A stretch of 64,000 nt of DNA from Flavimaricola sp. (lineage in GTDB: Bacteria; Pseudomonadota; Alphaproteobacteria; Rhodobacterales; Rhodobacteraceae), in assembly GCA_029255105.1 (NCBI GenBank), contig JAQWWH010000005.1, positions 20,052 to 84,051 of the forward strand. Direction: 5' to 3'. Below, one piece after another: positions 25,063 through 34,876 of the stretch. How positions within the stretch are numbered: position 1 is the stretch's first letter; the number at the start of each line of letters is the position of its first letter. The notes under the pieces are model-generated. The model saw only the letters and a program-made list of their open reading frames with translations. It was not told the DNA's origin and did no database searches. Made by a program: the position numbers and the translations under genes.

Positions 25063-26346
25063 TCAGCCTGATTGCTTTTGCACGCCGGTCAGACGGCCTG
25101 CAATGATGGCAATGATGGCGGCGACAAAGCTGAACAACGCCCCCATCTTGGCCGCATCCTGCACCGCGATATCGCCCAGCATCGTGCCGCCGGGGAAAGC
25201 GACCGAGGCAATAAACAGCGACACGGTAAAGCCGATCGCGGCGACACAGCCGACCACGAAAAGATCGATGATCCGCATTCCCTTTGGCAAGCCAAGCCCC
25301 ATCGGCCGGGCAGCGATCCAGCCAAAGAGAAGGATACCGACGGGCTTACCGATCAGCAGACCCGCAAGCACCAACCACGTCGGCGATCCGATGGAACTGA
25401 ATTCGACACCCGCATTGAGCAGGCCGAAGAAGAACAGGACCACTTCGACGGGGTGTTTTAGCAAATGTTCGATGTGGTTGAGCAGGTCAGTCAGATATTG
25501 CTCGGCCTCGGAAAAGATGCCGAAGGCCCTGTCGGCATGGGGAATTGTGGGCACAATCGGCAACAGGCCAAGGGCGGGGTGAATGCCTGCCTCCTGAAAC
25601 CCATACCAGCTGAGCGCGCCGGCGATCAGATAGGGCATGAACGACAGTTTGTTGCGGACCCAGGTGGAATTCGGGCGCATTTCATTGCCACGATCCAGCC
25701 GGCGGGGCAGCAGGTTGAACAGAAGAAACACGCCGACCGCAGCCCCAAGGGACAAGAGCAGCCACAGTGGCTGAAGTTCGCCCGAGGGATAAAAGATCGC
25801 CAAAATGATCAGCCCGGCGGCATCATCCGCAATCGCGAGCAGCAGCAGGAAACGAACTGCCGGATGGCCGGCGCCGAACACGAGGCGACCGACAAGGTAG
25901 GAAAACGCGATGTCTGTCGCCGTCGGAATGGCCCAGCCACGCGATACCGCGTCATAGGTGTCAGACCCCAGGAAGGCCGCAAGGCCAAGATAGACTGCGA
26001 TGGGGCCAAGCATGCCACCAAGCGTCGCAACCAAAGGCGTCGCCGCCTTTTTGCCGCGCAGCGAGCCGTTTTCGAGGATGACAGCCTCCCAGACTTCTTT
26101 TGCGGCGATTGCAAAGAAGAAGGCCATGAGCACGTCGTTGACCAGATAATGAAGGGTCAGGGTCCGATACTCGACCAGGCCTGCCTCATTGTAATGGGCG
26201 TGGCCTACGAAAAAGTGGTCGACCAGGACAAAGTCGACAAAGTGATGATAGCTGTCCGGGTTCAGGTTGGCCCATCCCAGAGCGATGATCGCTCCGATGA
26301 TCAACAGCAGTGAGTAATTGGTGACGAAATTCCAGACGCGATACAT
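25063..26346 (-). CDS. nhaA: Na+/H+ antiporter NhaA
   Basis: The protein has 427 residues with about twelve membrane helices. The ion-binding aspartates are in place: the pair Asp174-Asp175 in LLAIADDAAGLIILAIFY, and PTATDIAFSYLVG (Asp145) in the crossing helix IV region. It exports sodium in exchange for protons and helps hold internal pH in salty surroundings, which suits a marine bacterium. The start at 26346 (MYRVWNF) is supported by GGAGAAC seven bases upstream; a longer frame to 26403 is unlikely. It is a single gene, with kpsT following on the same strand after about 195 AT-rich bases. Confidence 0.93.
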   Translation of the reverse strand: MYRVWNFVTNYSLLLIIGAIIALGWANLNPDSYHHFVDFVLVDHFFVGHAHYNEAGLVEYRTLTLHYLVNDVLMAFFFAIAAKEVWEAVILENGSLRGKKAATPLVATLGGMLGPIAVYLGLAAFLGSDTYDAVSRGWAIPTATDIAFSYLVGRLVFGAGHPAVRFLLLLAIADDAAGLIILAIFYPSGELQPLWLLLSLGAAVGVFLLFNLLPRRLDRGNEMRPNSTWVRNKLSFMPYLIAGALSWYGFQEAGIHPALGLLPIVPTIPHADRAFGIFSEAEQYLTDLLNHIEHLLKHPVEVVLFFFGLLNAGVEFSSIGSPTWLVLAGLLIGKPVGILLFGWIAARPMGLGLPKGMRIIDLFVVGCVAAIGFTVSLFIASVAFPGGTMLGDIAVQDAAKMGALFSFVAAIIAIIAGRLTGVQKQSG

Positions 26347-26451
26347 CGATGTTCTCCAGCCCTCGAGCGCCCTTGCGGTAAACCAAACTGCCCCCCATCG
26401 CAACCGGGCGTGAGACTTGGAAGTCGGGGTGTTCTATCGTAGCTCAAAGTC

Positions 26452-27045
26452 ATGAATGACCTGGAACAAGAGATTGCGGCCTGCAGATTATGCGCCGACA
26501 GGTTCGCCGCGACGGTCACGGGGCATCGGCCCCGGCCGGTCGTCTGGTTTCGACCTGGGGCAAGGCTCCTGATCGCGGGCCAGGCCCCGGGTGCGCGGGT
26601 GCACGCCAGCGGCCGGCCGTTCACCGACCCCTCGGGGGACCGGCTGCGACACTGGCTGGGGCTGGATGAGGCCGAATTCTATGATCGGTCGCGGATTGCC
26701 ATCGTGCCGATGGCATTTTGCTTTCCCGGCTATGATGCCAAAAGCGCGGACTTGCCGCCGCCGCCCATCTGTAGCCAGACCTGGCACAGACAGGTGATGG
26801 AGGCGCTGGGCGACATCCGCCTCACCGTGCTGGTGGGAGGGGCAGCGCAGCGCTGGCATCTGGACCGTGCTGCGACCGTCACCCGGACCGTTGCAGCCTG
26901 GCGCGACCATGCCCCGCAGGTCTTTCCCTTGCCTCATCCGTCCTGGCGCAATACCGCATGGTTGAAGTCAAACCCCTGGTTCGAGGCCGACCTTGTGCCG
27001 GTCATGCGCGCCCGTGTGCAAGAAGTGATGACGTCCGATGATTGA
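26452..27045 (+). CDS. Uracil-DNA glycosylase superfamily protein, family-4-like with Fe-S ligands
   Basis: The protein has 197 residues. The uracil-binding loop is GQAPGARVHASGRPF (about 43-57) and the DNA-contacting motif is PLPHPSWRN near residue 162. Four cysteines (Cys11, Cys14, Cys90, Cys107) match the spacing of the [4Fe-4S] cluster in family 4 enzymes. The family removes uracil or related deaminated bases from DNA. The motif differs from the textbook family-4 GEAPG by Glu to Gln, so activity or specificity may differ. Its last codons overlap the start of the SseB-like gene. Confidence 0.82.
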   Translation: MNDLEQEIAACRLCADRFAATVTGHRPRPVVWFRPGARLLIAGQAPGARVHASGRPFTDPSGDRLRHWLGLDEAEFYDRSRIAIVPMAFCFPGYDAKSADLPPPPICSQTWHRQVMEALGDIRLTVLVGGAAQRWHLDRAATVTRTVAAWRDHAPQVFPLPHPSWRNTAWLKSNPWFEADLVPVMRARVQEVMTSDD

Positions 27046-27826
27046 AACGACCGCCCTCGACCAGGCCCATGCGGCCATGATGGCCCATCCTGAGGACGAC
27101 ACCCTGCGTCTGGCCTTTTTCGAACGGCTGGCGGACGCGGAAGTGTTTCTTTTGTTGTCCGAAGAGGCTGGCGCCGACAGCGTGACGCCCCGGATCATCG
27201 AAAGCGAGGGCGCACGCTATGTCCTGATCTTTGACACAGAGGACAGGCTGTCCTCCTTTACCGGAACCGTGTCCCCTTTTGCCGGTCTGTCAGGACGGGG
27301 CCTTGCCGATTTGATGGCGGGGCAGGGTATTGGCCTGGCACTGAATCCTGAAGTCGCACCCTCTGCTATCCTGATCCCGGCCGAGGCGGTGGATTGGCTG
27401 GCCAGCACGCTGGCCCATGCGCCCACGGTCACCTCGGCGCGGCCGGTTGAGGTCACCCCGCCGGGGGCGTTGCCGCAGTCGTTGCTGAGTGCTTTGGCGC
27501 GCAAGCTGGACGGCACGGGCGATCTTGCCGCTTCGGCCTGGCTGGCCGGTGTCGGATATGAGGACGGAAGCCGGGGCCATTTGCTGGCCTTTGTCGATGC
27601 GCTGGACGACGCGCAGCCGGCCCTTGCCGTTGCCGCCAATGAGGCCCTGACCTTTTCGGGGATCGAGGCCGGAGCGATGGATGTCACCTTTGTCCTGTCC
27701 GGCACCCCGATGGCCGAGCGGATCGCCCGTGTCGGCCAAATGATCGATTTACCCCGCCGGCAGCCCCCGGAAACAGGCCCCGCCGCCCCGGGGATGGACC
27801 CCGACCGACCGCCGCGCCTGCGTTAA
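27038..27826 (+). CDS. SseB-family protein
   Basis: The protein has 262 residues. The first 120 have the SseB N-terminal pattern (HPEDDTLRLAFFERLADAEVFLLL, then the YVLIFDTEDRLSSF strand and the helix VDWLASTL). The second half resembles the SseB C-terminal domain with a short, proline-rich unstructured tail. The family's role is poorly defined. It overlaps the uracil-DNA glycosylase gene by eight bases, so the two are probably one transcript. Confidence 0.78.
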   Translation: MIETTALDQAHAAMMAHPEDDTLRLAFFERLADAEVFLLLSEEAGADSVTPRIIESEGARYVLIFDTEDRLSSFTGTVSPFAGLSGRGLADLMAGQGIGLALNPEVAPSAILIPAEAVDWLASTLAHAPTVTSARPVEVTPPGALPQSLLSALARKLDGTGDLAASAWLAGVGYEDGSRGHLLAFVDALDDAQPALAVAANEALTFSGIEAGAMDVTFVLSGTPMAERIARVGQMIDLPRRQPPETGPAAPGMDPDRPPRLR

Positions 27827-27850
27827 GGGGGGCATGGTGGCGCTGCCCCC

Positions 27851-27900
27851 GCCGCCTTCGGCGTCTCCCCCGGGATATTGGAGGCGAGATGAGGAGCGGG
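27851..27900 (+). repeat. Intergenic 'cctccggc' element, copy 1
   Basis: gccttcggcg, then a C-rich tract, cgggatattgg and aggcgagatgagg lie between two convergent genes. Similar elements occur at 36631-36672 and 48936-48972. The stem gccgcc-ttcg-gcg could act as a transcription end. Confidence 0.5.
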
Positions 27901-27901
27901 C

Positions 27902-28837
27902 CTAGTAGCCCAGGGTTCGATCCACCAGGTGCAGGAAGGGTTCGCCGGCCTCGCCGCGTCGGATGTTTTCGGCCACAACCTCGGCGGCGGCGTCGACCCG
28001 TGTCTCGGAGGCGATATGGGGCGTGATGGTGACCTTTGGGTGCGCCCAATAGGGATCCTCTGGTGGTAGGGGTTCGGTGCGAAACACATCCAGGGTGGCA
28101 TGGGCCACCTGGCCGCTTTCCAGGGCGGCCAGCAAGGCCGCGTCGTCGATCAGGGCGCCGCGGCCGGGGTTGATCACGAAGGCCCCTGGTGCGAGCAGTC
28201 CCAGCGTCCGGGCGCCGAGAAGGTTCTCGGTCTCGGCGGTCAGCGGCACCAGAAGGACGAGGATTTCTGCGCCTTCAAGGGCCTGGTCGAGGCCTTCAGC
28301 CTCCGACAGGCAGCGCACTCCGGCAATGTCCTTTTGCGACCTGCTCCAGCCGGTGACCTGAAATCCGATGCTAGCGAGGGCACGTGCGCAGGCCCCTCCC
28401 AGCGCCCCGATCCCGAGGATGGTGACCTTGCGGTCGCGGGCCAGTGGCGGGCAGATGTCGTTCCGCCAGACCCCGTCCTGGCCCAGGATATGGGCATCCA
28501 TACCCAGGTGGTGGCGCAGCACATGGCCTGTCACCCATTCGACCATCCCTTCGTCAAGGCCCCCTCCCACCATGCGTGCGAGCGGTTGGGTGAGGGTCGG
28601 GTTCTTGACGATCCCTTCCACGCCCGCCCAGAGACGCAGGACCGCCTTGGTGCGGACAAAGGGGCTGAAATCCTCGATTTCGCACCCGGTCCCATAGACG
28701 ATGTAATCCGTCTCTTCGGGCGGATGATTGGGGGCCAGTTGCACGGCCACCCCGGCGCGATCGCAGGCGGCCATCAGGGGATCCCGATAGGCCTCCCATG
28801 CGGAGGGGGAACCTGCGAAGAGGACATTGACTGACAT
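27902..28837 (-). CDS. ghrA: D-2-hydroxyacid dehydrogenase, glyoxylate/hydroxypyruvate reductase A type
   Basis: The protein has 311 residues, matching GhrA (312). The NAD(P)-binding motif is VTILGIGALGGACARALASIGFQVTGWSRS in the middle. Catalytic residues are the arginine of LRLWAGVEG, the glutamate region PEDPYWAHP and the histidine of ITPHIASE. It reduces glyoxylate or hydroxypyruvate. The start at 28837 has AGGA six bases upstream; an ATG at 28843 is possible. It follows rodA by eight bases at the end of the rod-shape operon, a placement with no obvious functional link. Confidence 0.86.
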   Translation of the reverse strand: MSVNVLFAGSPSAWEAYRDPLMAACDRAGVAVQLAPNHPPEETDYIVYGTGCEIEDFSPFVRTKAVLRLWAGVEGIVKNPTLTQPLARMVGGGLDEGMVEWVTGHVLRHHLGMDAHILGQDGVWRNDICPPLARDRKVTILGIGALGGACARALASIGFQVTGWSRSQKDIAGVRCLSEAEGLDQALEGAEILVLLVPLTAETENLLGARTLGLLAPGAFVINPGRGALIDDAALLAALESGQVAHATLDVFRTEPLPPEDPYWAHPKVTITPHIASETRVDAAAEVVAENIRRGEAGEPFLHLVDRTLGY

Positions 28838-28845
28838 GGGCATTC

Positions 28846-29985
28846 CTAGCGGGGTTTGTGGACGTGGGCGCTTTGTACCAGCCCAAAGGCGATGAGCAGG
28901 ACGAGCATGGCCGAGCCGCCATAGCTGACCAAGGGCAAGGGCACGCCCACGACAGGGGCGAGCCCCATCACCATGGACATGTTGACGGCGAAATACAGGA
29001 AGAACGTCATCGCCACGCCAAGCGTGAGGAGGGCGGCGAACCGGTCCTTGTTCGTCATCGCCGAGGCAATGCAAAACACGATGATCAGGGCGTAGAGGGC
29101 GAGCAGGGCGAAGGCGCCGATGAACCCGAACTCTTCGGCCAGGGTGGTGAAGATGAAGTCGGTATGCTTTTCGGGAAGGAAGTTCAGCCGGCTTTGAGTG
29201 CCTTGCATGAAGCCGCGGCCGGTCCAGCCACCCGAGCCAAGGGCGATCTTTGCCTGGGTAATGTGGTAGCCCGCGCCCAGCGGATCATTCGACGGGTCGA
29301 TGAAAGTGTCGATGCGCCTGAACTGATAGTCCTTGATCAATTGCCAGCTTGTTCCCCGGCTTTCAAAAACCGCGACCACGGCACCGACCCCAGCAACGAT
29401 AACGGTCGCGAAATAGGCCCAATGCACCCCGGCCAGGAACATGACGGCCCCGCCTCCCGCCACCAGCAGGATCGATGTCCCGAGATCGGGCTGGGTCAGG
29501 ACCAGCAGTGTCGGCAGGGCGATGAACACCAATGGCACTAATACCCAGAAGGGGTGTGACACCTTTTTGAGGGGAAGCCAGTCGTAATAGGCGGCCAGCA
29601 TCATGACGAGCCCGATTTTCATAAGCTCCGATGGCTGCAATCGCATGAACCCAAGGTCGATCCAGCGCTGCGCCCCCATCCCGGTGACCCCGAAGAACTC
29701 GACCGCCAGTAGAAGCGCGAGAGAGATCAGGTAGGCCAAGGCCGCCATGTTACGCCAGAACCATATGGGCACCATTGCGATCACCAACATCATCGCCATG
29801 CCAGCGGCAAACCGCTTCATCTGCGGCTCCATCCACGGGGTAGCTGACCCACCGGCGACGGAATAAAGCATCAGGAAACCGGCGCCCGAGATCGCGGCCA
29901 GCAGAATGATGATCGGCCAGTTCAGGTAAAGCAGCTTGCGAAAGCCTGTCGGAACATAGCGGGTGTTGTACTCAAGATAACTCAT
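28846..29985 (-). CDS. rodA: Rod-shape peptidoglycan glycosyltransferase RodA
   Basis: The protein has 379 residues and about ten membrane helices of the SEDS family. Signatures are GAQRWIDLGFMRLQPSELMKIGLV (with the catalytic aspartate region following), QPDLGTSILL, ITQAKIALGSGGWTGRGF, LNFLPEKHTDFIFTTLAEEFGF and GVPLPLVSYGGSAML. RodA polymerises glycan strands for side-wall growth together with PBP2, whose gene lies 12 bases upstream. The gene order here, mreB-mreC-mreD-mrdA-rodA, is the classical one. Confidence 0.96.
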   Translation of the reverse strand: MSYLEYNTRYVPTGFRKLLYLNWPIIILLAAISGAGFLMLYSVAGGSATPWMEPQMKRFAAGMAMMLVIAMVPIWFWRNMAALAYLISLALLLAVEFFGVTGMGAQRWIDLGFMRLQPSELMKIGLVMMLAAYYDWLPLKKVSHPFWVLVPLVFIALPTLLVLTQPDLGTSILLVAGGGAVMFLAGVHWAYFATVIVAGVGAVVAVFESRGTSWQLIKDYQFRRIDTFIDPSNDPLGAGYHITQAKIALGSGGWTGRGFMQGTQSRLNFLPEKHTDFIFTTLAEEFGFIGAFALLALYALIIVFCIASAMTNKDRFAALLTLGVAMTFFLYFAVNMSMVMGLAPVVGVPLPLVSYGGSAMLVLLIAFGLVQSAHVHKPR

Positions 29986-29997
29986 CGCCCCTTCCCG

Positions 29998-31938
29998 TCA
30001 GGCCCGCGTGTTCGCGGTGCCGCCGGCGGCGACCCGGTTCTGAATCCGCACTTGTTGATCGGCGATGCGCGCCCGGACGTCGGCCGGATAGGCCTCGAGC
30101 GGGGGAGGGCCATCGTAAAGGGCCTGCAGGGTGATGTCCCTGCCGATCGGGGCAGCAGCGGCCGACCCGCCGCCGCCATGCTCAACGATGACCGACACCG
30201 CATAGCGCGGCATCTCGAAGGGGGCGAAATTGACCCAAAGGGCGTGATCCCGCCGTTCCCAGGGCAGGTCCTCGTTCGATGTGACCCCACGGGCCCGTTC
30301 TTCGGGTGTGATCCGCCGGACCTGGCTGGTTCCCGTCTTGCCGGCCATCCGTGCCTCGTCCAGCGTGATCCGGGACCGATAGGCGGTTCCCCTTTGGTGG
30401 TTGGAAACGTCGAACATCGACTGACGCAGGCGGCGTAGATAGTTTTCGTTCAACCCCAGCGACTCGCCCCCGGTGATCGGCTGTTCGATCCCGTCGATCG
30501 TGTGGATGAGCCGGGGTTCAATGTTGCGGCCAGTGGCAAGCCGGGCCGTCATGATGGCAAGCTGCAACGGAGAGGCGAGGACATCGCCCTGACCGATCGA
30601 GGCGTTGACCGTGTCCCCGATCCGCCAGTCCTGCCCGCGCACCGACCGCTTCCATTCGCGGTCCGGGGCAAGGCCTTGGGCCACCGCCGACATTGGAACG
30701 TCGTGGCGCACGCCGATCCCCAGCTTTTGGGCCATCGCGGAAATCGCGTCGATGCCGACCCGTTGGGCGACTTCATAGTAATAGCAGTCGCAGCTTTGCT
30801 TGAGGCTTTCGTGAAGGTTGATGTTGCCGTGACCTGAACCCTTCCAGCAGTGAAAGCGGGTGCCTGAAACCTCGGTCCAGCCGCTACAATAGATCGTCTC
30901 GTCCGGGGTCAGTACCTCGGCTTCGAGGGCGGCCAGGGCGGTGACCATCTTGAAGGTCGATCCGGGGGGGTAGGTGCCTTGCACGGACTTGGCGGACAGG
31001 GGACGATAGATGTCTTCGTTCAGCCCGTTCCAGGCGGCGACCGAGATGCCGCGCACAAAAAGGTTGGGGTCAAAGGTTGGGGCTGATGCAACCGCCTTGA
31101 GATCGCCGGTAAACGTGTCGATCACGACGGCGGCGGCGCTTTCGCCTTCAAGCCGGGCCTCGACGTAGCTTTGCAGGCGCGAGTCGATGGTCAGCTGGAT
31201 ATCCGCCCCGGAGACCCCTTCCTGCCGGTCCAGTTCCCGCATCACCCGGCCAAGGGCGTTGACCTCGATCCGACGGCTGCCGGCAACCCCGCGCAGCGTC
31301 CGCTCCATCTTGTTTTCCACCCCGGTCTTGCCGATCTGAAAGCGGGGGATTTGCAGCAGGGGGTCCTGATCGTCGATCCGGCTCAGGTCATAGTCGCTGA
31401 CCGGGCCGACGTAGCCAATGACGTGGGCCGTGTCCGAACCCATGGGGTAATGGCGCGACAGGCCGACCTCGGCGATGATACCGGGCAGGGCGGGTGCGTT
31501 TACCGTGACCTTGGCGATATCGTCCCAGGCGACACGGTCGACAATTGTCACAGGCACGAAGGGCGAGCGGCGGTTCATCTCTTCGATGGCCCGCTCGATG
31601 GTCTCTGGCGGGATGGCGACAAGGCGGGTCAGGCGGTCGAGGACCTCTTGTACATCGCCGGCATCCTCGCGGACCATGACGATCCGGTAGTTCTGTTCGT
31701 TGACGGCCAGGGGCACACCATTGACATCGAAGATCAGGCCACGCGCCGGTGGCAAAAGGCGGATGTTGATCCGGTTCTCTTCCGCCAGAAGCCGAAACTC
31801 ATCCGCCTGTTCGACCTGCATGGATTGCATGCGGAACCCCAACGCACCGACAAGACCGAATTGGGCGACGCCGAGCAGAAGGGCGCGGCGGCTGACCTGG
31901 CGGGCACTGTCTGCGGTATCTTTTGGTGGGCGTCTCAT
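29998..31938 (-). CDS. mrdA: Penicillin-binding protein 2 (elongasome transpeptidase)
   Basis: The protein has 646 residues with one N-terminal membrane helix (ALLLGVAQFGLVGALGF). The dimerisation domain is followed by the transpeptidase domain, with YPPGSTFKMVTALAALE holding the active-site serine, a SCDCYY segment at the SxN-like position and KTGTSQ for the KTG motif. PBP2 cross-links peptidoglycan during rod elongation with RodA. The C-terminal 30 residues are basic and alanine-rich. It sits between mreD (9-base gap) and rodA (12-base gap). Confidence 0.96.
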   Translation of the reverse strand: MRRPPKDTADSARQVSRRALLLGVAQFGLVGALGFRMQSMQVEQADEFRLLAEENRINIRLLPPARGLIFDVNGVPLAVNEQNYRIVMVREDAGDVQEVLDRLTRLVAIPPETIERAIEEMNRRSPFVPVTIVDRVAWDDIAKVTVNAPALPGIIAEVGLSRHYPMGSDTAHVIGYVGPVSDYDLSRIDDQDPLLQIPRFQIGKTGVENKMERTLRGVAGSRRIEVNALGRVMRELDRQEGVSGADIQLTIDSRLQSYVEARLEGESAAAVVIDTFTGDLKAVASAPTFDPNLFVRGISVAAWNGLNEDIYRPLSAKSVQGTYPPGSTFKMVTALAALEAEVLTPDETIYCSGWTEVSGTRFHCWKGSGHGNINLHESLKQSCDCYYYEVAQRVGIDAISAMAQKLGIGVRHDVPMSAVAQGLAPDREWKRSVRGQDWRIGDTVNASIGQGDVLASPLQLAIMTARLATGRNIEPRLIHTIDGIEQPITGGESLGLNENYLRRLRQSMFDVSNHQRGTAYRSRITLDEARMAGKTGTSQVRRITPEERARGVTSNEDLPWERRDHALWVNFAPFEMPRYAVSVIVEHGGGGSAAAAPIGRDITLQALYDGPPPLEAYPADVRARIADQQVRIQNRVAAGGTANTRA

Positions 31939-31947
31939 GTTGCTTCC

Positions 31948-32490
31948 TTACACCCGGTGGCCAAGGGCGTCGACCTCGCCCGGGGCGGGGCGGCTGACGC
32001 CAAAGATCAGATGGGCGGTTGCCACCACCAGCGGGTAGACCATGCAGGTCAAGGCCATCTCGATCATCGTGAGGCGAAGCGGGGCCTGCGGCATCACGAC
32101 CACGGCCAACACGATGCGGTTGGCCAGCGCCAGCGCCACGATCCCCAGGGCCACTGTCGCCCACTCCAGCGGAAAGGGCACGTTGCGCAACGAATTGGCC
32201 TGCGCCCGGAGTGCTTCGGTCAGGATCAGGACAAAGGCCGTGTGCAGGCCGGGCGGTCGTCCGAACAGCAGATCGGTAATCAGAAACACCGGAACGATCA
32301 TCATGGCCGGGGCGTAGTCGGGCCGTCGCGCAACCCAGGCCAGCGTGACCACGAGCATGAAGTCTGGCGCGGCCCAGCTGGGGGGAAGTGTGTTCAACGG
32401 CAAGAGCTGGATGAAGATCAGCGCAAAGCAAATCAGCAACCAGGTCAGGCGGCCAAGCCAGGGGCCTGTGCGTCCCGTCCCCTCAGCCAT
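31948..32490 (-). CDS. mreD: Rod shape-determining membrane protein MreD
   Basis: The protein has 180 residues with five to six membrane helices, small and poorly conserved as usual for MreD. It is identified mainly by position between mreC (8-base overlap) and mrdA, and by the LLPLNTLPPSWAAPDFMLVVTLAWVARRPDYAP stretch typical of alphaproteobacterial MreD. It bridges MreC and the elongasome in the inner membrane. Confidence 0.9.
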   Translation of the reverse strand: MAEGTGRTGPWLGRLTWLLICFALIFIQLLPLNTLPPSWAAPDFMLVVTLAWVARRPDYAPAMMIVPVFLITDLLFGRPPGLHTAFVLILTEALRAQANSLRNVPFPLEWATVALGIVALALANRIVLAVVVMPQAPLRLTMIEMALTCMVYPLVVATAHLIFGVSRPAPGEVDALGHRV

Positions 32491-33403
32491 CGGCAGCCCC
32501 GGTCGCGGCGGTCACGTCCTCGGCCACGGGCAACACCGGCGAAATTGCGGGGGCGATCAGGCTTCCCGGATCGTTAAGCTGTTCACTCTGGCGGCTGCGC
32601 AGCACGCGCAGAAACTCCAGCCGTTCATAATCGGCGGCCAACCGGACGCGAAGGCGTCTGTCGTTGCCAAGGGCGACCTGGCCCACAAGCAGATCGGCCG
32701 GAAAAAGGCCGCCATCGCCGGAACTGACGACGCGGTCGCCAGGGCGGACGACATCGGGGTTTTCCAGAAACTCGATCGGGGGATAGATGGTGTTGTCACC
32801 CACCAGGATCGCCCGCTGGCCCGAAGGCTGGATGATCACCGGTATCCGGCTTGATGTATCGGTCAGCAGGATCGTCCGACTGGTGTTTTCGCCCACGCCC
32901 GAGATGCGCCCGACAAGACCGATGCCGTCCATCGCTGGCCAGCCGTCCAGGATGCCGTCACGCGCGCCCACATTCAGCAGCACAGATTGACGAAACGGAG
33001 AGCCGCTGTCGGCCATGACCACCCCGGTGATATAAGTCAGGTTGGGGTCGAGGCGCACGTTGTTGAGGTCCAGAAGCTTGGCATTCTCCTGTTCAAGCTG
33101 AAGGGCGGCCTCGCGCCAGGCGCGCATCTGCTGCAATTCGCGCCGCAGATCCTGGTTCTGTTCGTAGATCCGCTGATAGCTTTGGAAATCGGTGACAAGA
33201 TTGGCCAGCCCGGTCACCGGGGCCATCGCCCAATCAAGGTTCGGAACGATGCTGTCCACCACTGCTGCGCGGAACCGCTCCACCCGGGGGCTGTCGATCC
33301 GCCAGATCAGGAAAATCCCGAACAGGCAAAGGATCATCAGCCCGATCAGCAATCTGCGGATCGGGCCAACATAGTCTTCGCCATTCTGTCGCTCTCGTGC
33401 CAC
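32483..33403 (-). CDS. mreC: Rod shape-determining protein MreC
   Basis: The protein has about 306 residues with an N-terminal membrane helix (LLIGLMILCLFGIFLIW), a coiled-coil stretch around QNQDLRRELQQMRAWREAALQLEQENAKLLDLNNV, and two beta domains with GARDGILDGWPAM and the GDRVVSSGDGGLFPADLLVG turn. MreC organises RodA-PBP2 in the periplasm. I place the start at the GTG of 33403 (VARERQNGEDY), as related proteins begin there and GGAG lies upstream; a GTG at 33433 would put the start inside a hairpin. A proline- and alanine-rich tail ends the protein. Confidence 0.9.
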   Translation of the reverse strand: MARERQNGEDYVGPIRRLLIGLMILCLFGIFLIWRIDSPRVERFRAAVVDSIVPNLDWAMAPVTGLANLVTDFQSYQRIYEQNQDLRRELQQMRAWREAALQLEQENAKLLDLNNVRLDPNLTYITGVVMADSGSPFRQSVLLNVGARDGILDGWPAMDGIGLVGRISGVGENTSRTILLTDTSSRIPVIIQPSGQRAILVGDNTIYPPIEFLENPDVVRPGDRVVSSGDGGLFPADLLVGQVALGNDRRLRVRLAADYERLEFLRVLRSRQSEQLNDPGSLIAPAISPVLPVAEDVTAATGAADG

Positions 33404-33432
33404 GGCCTGTTCCGCTCCCGGTCGGCTGAACA

Positions 33433-33447
33433 CCGCCCTTCGGGCGG
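33433..33447 (-). terminator. Hairpin between mreB and mreC
   Basis: CCGCCC and GGGCGG flank a three-base loop four bases after the mreB stop. There is no U tract, so it is more likely a partial terminator or 3'-end stabiliser that lets mreB be expressed above mreCD. Confidence 0.45.
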
Positions 33448-33450
33448 GGC

Positions 33451-34813
<1,363 letters not shown>

Positions 34814-34842
34814 AAAAGGGACGGGTCCAGACCCGTCCCTTT
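34814..34842 (-). terminator. Intrinsic terminator of leuA
   Basis: A perfect 12-base stem (AAAGGGACGGGT / ACCCGTCCCTTT) with a four-base loop lies about 35 bases after the leuA stop, followed on the transcribed strand by TTTTCCTTTTG. Stem strength, tail and position make this the clearest terminator in the window. Confidence 0.9.
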
Positions 34843-34876
34843 CAGTTCACTAACAGCAGGGCCAGGAGGTGCAAAC

